Shown here: positions 24,638-32,585 of the stretch, piece by piece | Layout: every line of letters starts with the position of its first letter | Numbering within the stretch: position 1 is the stretch's first letter | Assembly (NCBI RefSeq): GCF_000739615.1 | Contig: NZ_BATP01000030.1 | Location: forward strand, 248,001-312,000 | Reading direction: 5' to 3' | Source: Haloferula sp. BvORR071 | GTDB lineage: Bacteria; Verrucomicrobiota; Verrucomicrobiia; Verrucomicrobiales; Akkermansiaceae | DNA length: 64,000 nt | Position numbers and translations under genes: made by a program | The notes under the pieces: model-generated | The model's input: the letters and a program-made list of their open reading frames with translations, nothing else | Database searches by the model: none | What the model was told of the DNA's origin: nothing

Positions 24638-26557
24638 TCAGGGCACCGCCCGCCAGAACCTGCGGAATTCACCCTCATACCACGGCACTGGCACGGTGGT
24701 TGTGGTGCCGGTGGTGGTGACCCGGCCGTAGGGCTGCCAGTTCTGAAGATCCGTGCTGGTCTCGATCCGGTAGGGTGTGCCGCTGGTGGAGTCCCAAGAG
24801 AAGGGCGCGTAGCCCAGACCTGCCTCGCCCGCCACGGCCAGGCCGACCATCACGGTGGCCCCGGCACCGATGTTGCCGGCCGCGGTGGCCTCCCCGGTGC
24901 GCAGGTTGATCCGGTAGAGCTTGGTCAAACCACCGACCGTGAGCACGGCCCAGCCATCCCCCGGGGATGCCACGGCGGACACCAAGTTCGTTGCGCCTTC
25001 TTGGGTGATATCAAAGCCGGAGGCGGCGGTGAAATCCAAGGTCGCCCCATTCAAGCTCACCGGCTTAGGCGAAGTCAGGGTGCCGGCGTTCGGCGGGTTC
25101 ACGATGCAGAGCGAGTCCGTGGCCGGATCCAGGGCGTAGAGGGTAGTGGTACCACCGCTGAGAGACTGGCCAAAGGAATTCGTGTAGGCGCAGGCGGTCG
25201 CGCCAGTGCCGGCGCCGTTGATTGCGACATCGGGATTGGCGGTCGCCCCCAAACCGGTGTTCGGATTCACCCGGAAATTGATCCCTGCTCCGCCGGCATT
25301 GCCACAGGTGACACGCAGCCGGTCCACCGTTGGATTGAAATCCATCCCGTAGCCATCGGTGGCGGGCGGCATGAGGACATCCGCTCCGGTCCCATCGACG
25401 AACTTGATCATGCCTTGGGTGCCTGCGACCGCCAAACTAACGGCGCCCGATCCCGGTTCGATCAGGTAGAGGCTGGCACTGTTGTTCGTCGAGTTGACCG
25501 CCAAGCCGTAGAGCTGGCCCGTGGCAGGCCGGTAATCGATGCCGACCAAGGTCTCGTTCGCTGCCAAGGCGGCAAGGTTGAGCGCCTGGGTGGTGGTCGT
25601 GGTGGGGCTGTTCCGGCGGAAGCGGACGAGATTCGCGGTGGCAGTCAAGCCGATCGCCGTCGGCACCTGCGTGGCCACCGCCATGCTGCGGATGGTGATT
25701 CCCGCGGGAATCGAAAGCTGCGTCGCCTCCCCAGTACCGAGATTGATCCGGTAGAGGCGGCGGGTTCCGCTCTCCAGCACGGCGTAGCCGGAGCCGGTCG
25801 CGGGAAGGTTGGGACTTGCTGCATTCACCCCCACCGGAATGTCGAAACCGCAGGCGGCGGTGAAATTCAAGGGGATACCGCCCACCTTGATGCCCACTGC
25901 CGAGGTCTGGAATCCGTTGTTCGGCGGGTTCTGGATGTAGAGCGAGTCCGTGGAGGGATCGATCGTGTAAAGGGTCGTGATATTGCCGTTCTCCGGGACG
26001 TTGTTGGTATAGGCTGCCTCGCCCACCGAGGTGGTCAGGCCAGCGATCGGACCGTCCGGATTGATGCCATTGGTACCCGCATCGGAATCCACACAGGCTC
26101 CGGTATTCGGGTTGACCCGGAAATTCACGCCGGAGCTGTTAACCACCCGCAGGCGGTCGGAGGCCGGGTTGAAGTCGATGCCATAGCGGGTGGCATCGAG
26201 CTGGATCTTGACCGCAGCGCCGTCGACCATGCCATTCGCCGCACCCACCGGGGTGGCAAAGCCGTTGAGGGCGGAGATGCAGTAGAGCTGGATGGTGTCG
26301 TTGGTGGTATTCACCCCCAGGCCGTAGAGCTGCTGGTTGATGGGCCGGACGTCGATCGCGACCAAGGTGTCGTTCGCATTGATGCCGCTAATCGCCACCG
26401 GCGGGGAGCTCAGAGTGGGGGCGCTGTCGGTCAAGCTGACCAGTTGATTGGCCTCCGTCAGCAGGATGAGGCCGGTGCCCGGGGAGCCCAGGCTCAGGTT
26501 GGCAAGGGCGGTGGCGGGGAGGGCGGCAAGGCCGAGCAGCAGGGAGGAAGCTCTCAC
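24638..26557 (-). CDS. Secreted protein with two DUF4394 domains
   Basis: The start is ambiguous. ATG 26641 gives 667 aa but places 28 unconserved residues before the signal and leaves only 17 bp to divergent ispG. GTG 26557 starts directly at RASSLLLGLAALPATALANL, a good signal peptide, and is preferred (639 aa). Two tandem DUF4394 units follow, each with VAIDVRPINQQLYGLGVN or VGIDYRPATGQLYGLAVN, then YGIDFNPASDRLRVV or YGMDFNPTVDRLRVT, and INFRVNPNTG. The C-terminus is YRIETSTDLQNW ... FRRFWRAVP, the module shared with the genes at 9393 and 45650. Probably a surface protein. Confidence 0.82.
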   Translation of the reverse strand: MRASSLLLGLAALPATALANLSLGSPGTGLILLTEANQLVSLTDSAPTLSSPPVAISGINANDTLVAIDVRPINQQLYGLGVNTTNDTIQLYCISALNGFATPVGAANGMVDGAAVKIQLDATRYGIDFNPASDRLRVVNSSGVNFRVNPNTGACVDSDAGTNGINPDGPIAGLTTSVGEAAYTNNVPENGNITTLYTIDPSTDSLYIQNPPNNGFQTSAVGIKVGGIPLNFTAACGFDIPVGVNAASPNLPATGSGYAVLESGTRRLYRINLGTGEATQLSIPAGITIRSMAVATQVPTAIGLTATANLVRFRRNSPTTTTTQALNLAALAANETLVGIDYRPATGQLYGLAVNSTNNSASLYLIEPGSGAVSLAVAGTQGMIKFVDGTGADVLMPPATDGYGMDFNPTVDRLRVTCGNAGGAGINFRVNPNTGLGATANPDVAINGAGTGATACAYTNSFGQSLSGGTTTLYALDPATDSLCIVNPPNAGTLTSPKPVSLNGATLDFTAASGFDITQEGATNLVSAVASPGDGWAVLTVGGLTKLYRINLRTGEATAAGNIGAGATVMVGLAVAGEAGLGYAPFSWDSTSGTPYRIETSTDLQNWQPYGRVTTTGTTTTVPVPWYEGEFRRFWRAVP

Positions 26558-26658
26558 GGCGCCGTTTGATATCGTGTTTTTCCTTATAATCAAGTCGGCT
26601 GACAACCTGTGCTGCACCGCCGTTGCCGATTTGCGGAACATCGTGTATCTCCCGGCGA

Positions 26659-28449
26659 ATGAGCGACCACGCGCTGCTGCGATACTGCCCCGACCTGCTG
26701 GCCTACCAACGCCGCCTGACCCGTGAGGTGATGGTGGGGAACGTCGGCATCGGCGGCGGCCACCCGATCCGCGTGCAGTCCATGATCACCTCGGACACCC
26801 GCGACACCCCGGCCTGCGTGGCGGAGGTGCTACAACTGGCCGAGGCCGGCTGCGAGATCGTCCGGATCACCGCCCAGACCAAGGTCTACGCCGCGAATCT
26901 GGAGAACATCGCCCGCGAAGTCCGCGCCGCCGGCTGCCAGGTGCCGCTGGTGGCGGACATCCATTTCAAGCCGGACGCCGCGCTGGAAGCCGCCAAATGG
27001 GTCGAGAAGGTCCGCGTGAACCCCGGCAACTACGCCGACAAGAAGAAGTTCGAGGTCCGCGAGTACAGCGATGACCAGTACTCCGAGGAGCTGGAGCGGA
27101 TCCGCGAGGAATTCGCCCCGCTCGTCGATCTCTGCAAGTCGCTCGGCCGGGCCATGCGGATCGGCACCAACCACGGCTCACTCTCCGACCGGATCATGAA
27201 CCGCTACGGCGACTCGCCGCTGGGCATGGTGGAGAGCGCGCTGGAGTTCGCCCGCATCGCGCGGGAAATGGACTACCACAATTTCGTCTTCTCGATGAAG
27301 GCCTCCAACCCGAAGGTGATGATCGAGGCTTACCGCCTGCTGGTCGCCCGCCTGGAGAAGGAAGGCTCCGACTGGAATTACCCGATCCACCTCGGCGTGA
27401 CCGAGGCCGGCGATGGCGAGGACGGCCGGATCAAGAGCGCAATCGGCATCGGCTCGCTGCTGGCAGATGGCATCGGTGATACGATCCGTGTCTCGCTCAC
27501 GGAAGATCCCGTCTTCGAAGTGCCGGTCGCCCAAGCGCTCGCCGCACCTTTCCAGAACAAACCCACGTGGATCGAGCCCCACAACCTGGTGCCGTCCTAC
27601 GACCCCTTCTCCTACGAGCGCCGCAAGACCAACGTGATGGAGATCATGGGCCACGAGCTCGGCGGCGATAAGACCGTACGGGTCTTCACCAGCCAAGAGA
27701 AGTGGAACGCGGTGGCTCACAAGATCGCCAAGATGGGCGACTTCAAGCCGGAGATCATCGTGGAGAAGTCCGGCGTGGTGGCGATCGACCCTCGTGATGA
27801 GGCCTCACTTTCCGCGCTGAATCACGGCAGCGAGATCAAGCTGGTCACCGTGGCGGATGGCATCGATCTCGAAGTCATCCCGGCATTCCGCATGCTGGCC
27901 TTCCGCCTCGATGCACGGCACCCGATCCTGCTCAAGGACACGCTTCAGCCTGCCACGGGTGAGAGCGGCGATTTCGTGGAGACCCTGCTGGTCGGCGCGC
28001 GCCACATCGGCTCGCTGCTCTGCGATGGCATCGGCGATGCGGTGCTGGTGCAGGGTGAGCCCGCCCCCGGTCAATCGCTGCGGCTTTCCTACAACATCCT
28101 ACAGGCTGCCGGTACGCGGATCTTCAAGACCGATTACGTGGCCTGCCCGAGCTGCGGGCGCACGCTCTTCAACCTCCAGAGCACGACCCAGAAGATCCGC
28201 GCCTCGACCGGTCACCTCAAAGGCGTGCGCATCGCCGTAATGGGGTGTATTGTAAACGGACCCGGCGAGATGGCGGATGCCGATTTCGGCTACGTCGGTG
28301 GTGCACCGGGCAAGATCAACCTTTACGTGGGCAAGCAAGCCGTGAAGTTCAATATCCCCGAAGGCGAAGCCGTCGAGCGCTTGATCGACCTGATCCGCGA
28401 GCACGGCAAGTGGATCGACGCGCCCGCTGGCGAACCCGTGGAAGTCTAA
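26659..28449 (+). CDS. ispG: 4-hydroxy-3-methylbut-2-enyl diphosphate synthase, long form
   Basis: Penultimate enzyme of the MEP isoprenoid pathway, a [4Fe-4S] reductase converting MEcPP to HMBPP. 596 aa from ATG 26659 (MSDHALLRYCPD). This is the long three-domain type seen in plants, Chlamydia and Bacteroidetes, not the roughly 370-aa E. coli type. The N-terminal TIM barrel has VGIGGGHPIRVQSM, VADIHFKPDAAL and VRVNPGNYADKKK. The C-terminal cluster domain has CPSCGRTLFNLQ and MGCIVNGPGEM, supplying the Fe-S ligands. The insert domain lies between. Followed by clpS after 9 bp. Confidence 0.96.
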   Translation: MSDHALLRYCPDLLAYQRRLTREVMVGNVGIGGGHPIRVQSMITSDTRDTPACVAEVLQLAEAGCEIVRITAQTKVYAANLENIAREVRAAGCQVPLVADIHFKPDAALEAAKWVEKVRVNPGNYADKKKFEVREYSDDQYSEELERIREEFAPLVDLCKSLGRAMRIGTNHGSLSDRIMNRYGDSPLGMVESALEFARIAREMDYHNFVFSMKASNPKVMIEAYRLLVARLEKEGSDWNYPIHLGVTEAGDGEDGRIKSAIGIGSLLADGIGDTIRVSLTEDPVFEVPVAQALAAPFQNKPTWIEPHNLVPSYDPFSYERRKTNVMEIMGHELGGDKTVRVFTSQEKWNAVAHKIAKMGDFKPEIIVEKSGVVAIDPRDEASLSALNHGSEIKLVTVADGIDLEVIPAFRMLAFRLDARHPILLKDTLQPATGESGDFVETLLVGARHIGSLLCDGIGDAVLVQGEPAPGQSLRLSYNILQAAGTRIFKTDYVACPSCGRTLFNLQSTTQKIRASTGHLKGVRIAVMGCIVNGPGEMADADFGYVGGAPGKINLYVGKQAVKFNIPEGEAVERLIDLIREHGKWIDAPAGEPVEV

Positions 28450-28458
28450 TCCCCCATC

Positions 28459-28734
28459 ATGTCCGACACGCTCACCGTCACCCGCGAAGACGTCTCCCTG
28501 GACGTGCCGTGGAATGTCATCGTCCACGATGACCCGGTGAACTTGATGAGCTACGTGACGCTCGTGCTGATGCGGATCTTCGGCTACCCGGAGAACCGTG
28601 CGACGGTGATGATGCTGGAGGTCCACAAGCGCGGCCGTTCCGTGGTGTGGACCGGCGAGCGGGAGAAGGCGGAGTTCTACACCCAGCAGCTCCAGGCGCA
28701 CCAGTTGAAGACTTCAATGGAGAAGACCGAATGA
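28459..28734 (+). CDS. clpS: ATP-dependent Clp protease adaptor ClpS
   Basis: 91 aa N-recognin adaptor that delivers N-degron substrates to ClpAP/ClpCP. The conserved core PWNVIVHDDPVNLMSYV contains the N-degron-pocket Asn-Asp region, and VMMLEVHKRGRSVVWTGERE supplies the hydrophobic helix and the His. It lies 9 bp after ispG and overlaps the DUF2017 gene by ATGA. ClpA/ClpC genes are not in the window. Confidence 0.93.
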   Translation: MSDTLTVTREDVSLDVPWNVIVHDDPVNLMSYVTLVLMRIFGYPENRATVMMLEVHKRGRSVVWTGEREKAEFYTQQLQAHQLKTSMEKTE

Positions 28735-29189
28735 AAGTCGGCCCTACGTTGCAAGGCGGCCTGCGCATCGACGTGGAGACACCGCTCGACTGGATGGTGC
28801 TGCGCTGCATTTCCTATGATTCCCGCGGCGGCGGCATTGACCTGGCCGATCGCGTGTCCGCTCCCATGGGCAGCGACGAGGGCATGGAAGACTGGCGGGA
28901 GTATGTGCTGCCGGAGTTGCGGGATAGCTTCAACGGTCAGCTCGATACCATCGAGGGTGCCCTGGCCCTGGCCGGGGATGGCGAGAGCCCGGCGGAGATC
29001 CACATTTCACGCGAGGATGCCGATCTCTGGTACGGCGGGCTCAACCAAGCGCGGCTGGCGCTGGAGGAACGGTATGGATTTTCCGCTGAAAACCCGGAGG
29101 AGATGACACCGGGCAGGCGCTCGGCGTGGTTCCGCTCGCAGTTCTATCTGCAGGTGCAGAGCGTACTGCTGGATCATGTGATGCGGTGA
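28731..29189 (+). CDS. DUF2017 family protein
   Basis: 152 aa from ATG 28731, translationally coupled to clpS (ATGA). The C-terminal half, LWYGGLNQARLALEERYGF ... RSAWFRSQFYLQVQSVLLDHV, matches the helical end of DUF2017 proteins. These are best known from Actinobacteria, where the gene also follows clpS directly. The conserved neighbourhood argues for a role in Clp-dependent proteolysis, but no function is established. The N-terminal half (LDWMVLRCISYDSRGG) is less conserved. Confidence 0.72.
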   Translation: MKVGPTLQGGLRIDVETPLDWMVLRCISYDSRGGGIDLADRVSAPMGSDEGMEDWREYVLPELRDSFNGQLDTIEGALALAGDGESPAEIHISREDADLWYGGLNQARLALEERYGFSAENPEEMTPGRRSAWFRSQFYLQVQSVLLDHVMR

Positions 29190-29202
29190 GGTGAGTGTTT
29201 GG

Positions 29203-29230
29203 AAAGGTGGTCCGCACAGCCCCTGTGCGG
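29203..29230. repeat. REP hairpin, left flank of RAYT
   Basis: AAAGGTGGT followed by the palindrome CCGCACAGCCCCTGTGCGG. It is the near-perfect inverse of the copy at 30075-30104, and the two bracket the RAYT gene. Confidence 0.8.
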
Positions 29231-29284
29231 TTGAGGGAGTTCTCGTGGCTGTCGGAGATCAAGTGTCCTCGGGAGCGCTCCGAT

Positions 29285-29941
29285 TCATCCTTCTTCAGGC
29301 CTTTTCCAATAAAGGTACTCCCCGGACCTCAATTTCGCCTTCAGCGGATTCTCAGCGATATACCGTCGATACCGTTCAAAAGCCGCACGATCCCTTACCA
29401 GGTGATCGAAGCTCTCGTCCTGCCAAAGCCGCCCTTTGCGATCCAGCACGCGGTTGATCTGAAGCGCCGACCATTTCTTCCAACAGGTGACTTGGTGCAG
29501 CATCTTGTCCCGCGGCATCGCGCCGACGAGGAGATGGACGTGGTTCGGCATGACCACGAAGTCACCCAACAAGTAGCTCACGCCGTCCGGCTGCTGGAGG
29601 GTATCCGCGACGATCTTCGCGCAAGCGGGATTGCGGAGCGGACAAGTGCCATGGCAGGAGTCGATCTCGCTTTCGAGATCTTTGGCGAAGCGTCGGAAGT
29701 CCCTGCGCTGAGCTTCGGGTAGTTCTTCGAGGTGCTTTCGCCAATTGGGGACAGAGGGATCGATCCCGTGGATTTGGAGCCATTGAAGGCGGAGTTGCCG
29801 CCAGCGGTTCCATGTGGCCAAGGGGATAGAATCGGCGGTGCGCCAGGTGATGAAGTAGGTGGCGCCTTCTTGATCCCAATGGGGCAGGTGACCGTGTGTG
29901 ACGGTGGTGGAGCCATCGGGGTTGTAGAAGCGGAAGGGCAT
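29285..29941 (-). CDS. REP-associated tyrosine transposase (RAYT, IS200/Y1 superfamily)
   Basis: 218 aa single-strand DNA transposase of the HUH class. The metal-binding HUH motif is MPNHVHLLVG. The catalytic-Tyr end is RYRRYIAENPLKAKLRSG, preceded by the family's WQDESFDHLVRD. The ATG at 29941 starts MPFRFYNPDGS. RAYTs are single-copy domesticated transposases thought to mobilise REP sequences, not themselves. Matching REP hairpins lie on both sides (29203, 30075, 30137) in inverted orientation. No terminal repeats of an autonomous IS were seen. Confidence 0.9.
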   Translation of the reverse strand: MPFRFYNPDGSTTVTHGHLPHWDQEGATYFITWRTADSIPLATWNRWRQLRLQWLQIHGIDPSVPNWRKHLEELPEAQRRDFRRFAKDLESEIDSCHGTCPLRNPACAKIVADTLQQPDGVSYLLGDFVVMPNHVHLLVGAMPRDKMLHQVTCWKKWSALQINRVLDRKGRLWQDESFDHLVRDRAAFERYRRYIAENPLKAKLRSGEYLYWKRPEEG

Positions 29942-30074
29942 GGGGACGCCGAGGCTGTGTCGGTGCTTCTAGCGGATTGGAGTTGTGGAGGCGATGATTT
30001 CTGGAGGAGGGATGAGGATGATGAGGACATTTTCCCGGGGGCACCCGGTGTGGTCAGCCGCCATAACTGCTTCG

Positions 30075-30104
30075 GCCGCACAGAGGGCTGTGCGGACCAC
30101 CTTT
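30075..30104. repeat. REP hairpin, right flank of RAYT
   Basis: CCGCACAGAGGGCTGTGCGG followed by ACCACCTT, the reverse complement of the left REP apart from a small loop change. It lies about 130 bp upstream of the RAYT start. Confidence 0.8.
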
Positions 30105-30136
30105 TGTTGGCCTCCGGCTACCGCCAGAACGGCTTC

Positions 30137-30164
30137 GTCCGCACACGGCGTGTGCGGACCACCT
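30137..30164. repeat. Second right-flank REP hairpin touching a stop codon
   Basis: GTCCGCACACGGCGTGTGCGGACCACCT, same orientation as the 30075 copy and 62 bp from it. Its last base is the first of the TCA complementing the stop of the glycosyltransferase gene, so it forms that gene's immediate 3' end. Confidence 0.78.
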
Positions 30165-31111
30165 CAAGCCTCGCCCGCTTCCAGCACGCGCAAGACTTCT
30201 TCCACCTCCAGCTCCTTCTGGCAGCGCAGATCCATCACGCACTTCGGCGCGTGGCAGGGGGAGCACTCGACCTTGCGGCGGGCGATGAGATGCTGGCGGC
30301 CCAGAGGGCGCATCCACTCGGGCTCACCGGGGCCGAATAGTACGAGACATCTCGTACCGACGTGCGCCGCGAGGTGCGGCACGCTGCCATCCGCGGCGAT
30401 GCAGAGGCCGTGTGCTGCCAGCTCTTCCAGAGCGGGAGGTTCGAGTGAAACCGTGTCTGCCTCGGGAACCGCCTTCGACAAAGCAGCGCCCATCGCTCCG
30501 GAGGCCGCAATCCGCAGACTGCGGCCCCGCTCCAACAAAAGCTTGGCCAGTTCTTCCCAGCGCTCCCGCGGCCACTGGTAGTGCGTGCCGAAATCCGAAT
30601 CCGGCACCAGCAGGATGCGGCCCGGATCCCGCGGGACATCCAGCAGCAGCGGCGCGAAGTTCTCCGCCACCATCGCCTGCGCGCCGAGCTTCTCCACGAT
30701 CTTCAGATAGAATTGCACCCGGTGCCGAACCGGCCCGGGCTCCTCGATCACGGTGATCTTCTCGGTGAGGCGCTTCTCCAAGCCCTTGGCCGGTGGACCC
30801 AGGCGGCGCGGGATGCCGGCCTTGGCAAAGGCATCTGCCGCCTCGCCGGCTTCCCACGCGAGGGAGATGCCAGGCTTCTCTAACAAAGCAGCGATCTGCC
30901 GTGCGGAAGCCTTGTCCGGATAGCCCTTAACCTCCGCGAAACCACTGGTCTGCCAAAGAGTCACCTGGCTCTGTGGACAGAGCACGCGCGGCAGGACGCC
31001 CATCCTCAGCAAGGCCCGCATCGCGGGCATCGACAGGCACGCTTCCCGCAAGCCCAGGGGCGCGGCAATCCACAGGGAATCACCGGCTTGGAGCAGAGGG
31101 GCATCGGGCAT
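30164..31111 (-). CDS. Glycosyltransferase family 9 (heptosyltransferase-like)
   Basis: 315 aa from ATG 31111 (MPDAPLLQAGDSLW); the longer frame to 31174 lacks support. The GT-B fold of ADP-heptose:LPS heptosyltransferases is indicated by LLVPDSDFGTHYQWPRERW, the C-terminal donor site ADGSVPHLAAHVGTRC then LVLFGPGEPEWMRPLG, and a Cys-rich KVECSPCHAPKCVMDLRC that is common in GT9 enzymes. It probably adds a sugar to LPS or another envelope glycan. Donor and acceptor cannot be inferred. Its stop codon is abutted by a REP hairpin. Confidence 0.82.
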   Translation of the reverse strand: MPDAPLLQAGDSLWIAAPLGLREACLSMPAMRALLRMGVLPRVLCPQSQVTLWQTSGFAEVKGYPDKASARQIAALLEKPGISLAWEAGEAADAFAKAGIPRRLGPPAKGLEKRLTEKITVIEEPGPVRHRVQFYLKIVEKLGAQAMVAENFAPLLLDVPRDPGRILLVPDSDFGTHYQWPRERWEELAKLLLERGRSLRIAASGAMGAALSKAVPEADTVSLEPPALEELAAHGLCIAADGSVPHLAAHVGTRCLVLFGPGEPEWMRPLGRQHLIARRKVECSPCHAPKCVMDLRCQKELEVEEVLRVLEAGEA

Positions 31112-31175
31112 GCGCGGAGCGTAGGAGCAGCCGCTTGCTGCGGGCAAGCATTGCCGGGAGCCATGCCGTCCCAAG

Positions 31176-32321
31176 TCACTTCTCTTCCGACGGCGGCTTG
31201 GTCCCCGGCAACGAGTCTGGATCGCACAAGAGAAACAGCTTGAATTGAGCCGGGTGCAGCTTGGTCAGGACTTCGTTCGGTTTCTCCCCCAGAGAGATAA
31301 TATCCCCATCATGCGGAAAGTCCTGCTGTGCCGTGAAAGGAAGAATACCTGCAATCAGCTGCAAAGAATATGGAAGCTGGAGCCTGTCGCCCTCCGCGCT
31401 TTCGATTTCCGGAGCAATCCGCCATCCGCCCTCCGCATTCTCACCATGTTGGGCGCTGAAGTAGTCATGGTTCGTCAGCGCAAGCTGATCGGGCGATAGC
31501 TGACAGAGGTTCCACGGCGCATAGGCCTCGGAATCCAGCCACATCTGGGGAAGCGCAGCAGAAAAATACAACGTATGGAGGACAAAAGGCTCTCCCCCTA
31601 GGAGTCCTGGGAACAGCTCTCCTAGTTCCGCGAGCTCCTGTTCGGGGGGCCCATCGTTGGGCTGCCGCTGCTCCATCCGAAGAAAAATGCCATCCGCTCG
31701 CTCGAGCTTTTCCGCATCCGCGGCCAGGGCGGCGGCGAGTTTCTGCTTCAACTCTGCCTTTTGCTCACCATTCAGCATCAGGCCATCCGCGAGGGCGGCG
31801 GCATACCACTCGCGTTCGCGCGAAGCGGTTTTCAAGATGGCTTTTTTGAGGAGTTCGCGCTCAGCCGGGGTGGCCGGTTCAGGGCTGCTGCTGAGCACCT
31901 TGGAAATGAGATCCTTCTGCAATTCAAGCTCCGCAAAGAGACCGAGTTTCTCGAAGTCCTCCAAGACCCACCGAATCTCATCCTCGCTCATCCCTTTGGC
32001 GCAGCGCTCGCGGAAGACCGCTTGAACGTCCACGTCCACCGCCGGCCGGGGCGCCCGCTCACTGACCTTCGCCGACTTGGGTGCGCCCTGATGACGAGTG
32101 ATCAGCTCCCCGAAGGCCTGCACCCCGACCACCGCCAGCCAGCAGCCGCCCACGACCACGATCAGGCCAAGGACCAGCCACATCGGGTTGAAGCCCGGCC
32201 GCAGCGGCTCCTCGTCATCGCGGAATAGCTCGAGCATCTCGTCCAGCTCGAGCGGCTGTTTCTCGATCTGCCCTTCGAGCTCCTCTTGGATCTCTTCGTC
32301 GTCTTCCTCCTCCGGCACCAT
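31176..32321 (-). CDS. Membrane-anchored protein of unknown function, paralog A
   Basis: 381 aa. An acidic cytoplasmic N-terminus (EEEDDEEIQEELEGQIEKQ) precedes one membrane helix (WLVLGLIVVVGGCWLAVVG), followed by a large, probably periplasmic region. It is clearly homologous to the next gene upstream (32586-33686): NPMWLV...GCWLA, FRERCAKGMSEDEIRWVLEDFEKLGL, APWNLCQLSPDQLAL and HPAQFKLFLL all have counterparts at the same relative positions. No Pfam-like domain recognised. The start at 32321 is about 50 nt after the terminator of structured element copy 1. Confidence 0.7.
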   Translation of the reverse strand: MVPEEEDDEEIQEELEGQIEKQPLELDEMLELFRDDEEPLRPGFNPMWLVLGLIVVVGGCWLAVVGVQAFGELITRHQGAPKSAKVSERAPRPAVDVDVQAVFRERCAKGMSEDEIRWVLEDFEKLGLFAELELQKDLISKVLSSSPEPATPAERELLKKAILKTASREREWYAAALADGLMLNGEQKAELKQKLAAALAADAEKLERADGIFLRMEQRQPNDGPPEQELAELGELFPGLLGGEPFVLHTLYFSAALPQMWLDSEAYAPWNLCQLSPDQLALTNHDYFSAQHGENAEGGWRIAPEIESAEGDRLQLPYSLQLIAGILPFTAQQDFPHDGDIISLGEKPNEVLTKLHPAQFKLFLLCDPDSLPGTKPPSEEK

Positions 32322-32361
32322 CCCAGCTTAAACGCCGCCGGGGGGCCGCCAAGCTTGTCCC

Positions 32362-32575
32362 GGCAAAAGAAAAACCCGCTAGCGGCGTTGGGGGGAACGA
32401 AGGCAGCGGGTTTTCCCTTGGGGGGAAGGGTTCTTCCGTCCGGGGGGAGACGGGTCTGTGATTTGGGGGGATTGGTTTCGCAAGTTCGGCCGGCGGGGGG
32501 GAGCGGCGTCGCTTACGGGGACCATCATGTCCGATTTTGCTCCCGCCACTATCACGCAATCGCGTGGCGGGCATC
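32362..32575 (-). ncRNA. Structured C-rich-loop RNA element, copy 1
   Basis: Minus-strand element that starts 11 nt after the stop of paralog B and ends 40 nt before paralog A. In 5'-3' order: stem CCCGCCA/TGGCGGG (32565-32571 with 32542-32548); CGTAAG/CTTGCG (32512-32517 with 32479-32484); hairpin CCGTC-TCCCCCCG-GACGG (32436-32453); hairpin CCCTT-CCCCCC-AAGGG (32415-32430); and a terminator stem AAAACCCGCT/AGCGGGTTTT (32405-32414 with 32371-32380) whose tip is CGTT-CCCCCC-AACG, followed by TCTTTT. Five C6-C7 tracts are present. It is about 75-80 percent identical by eye to copy 2. It may be a standalone sRNA, a 3'UTR-derived RNA or an attenuator. Confidence 0.68.
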
Positions 32576-32585
32576 TACGCAGGCA

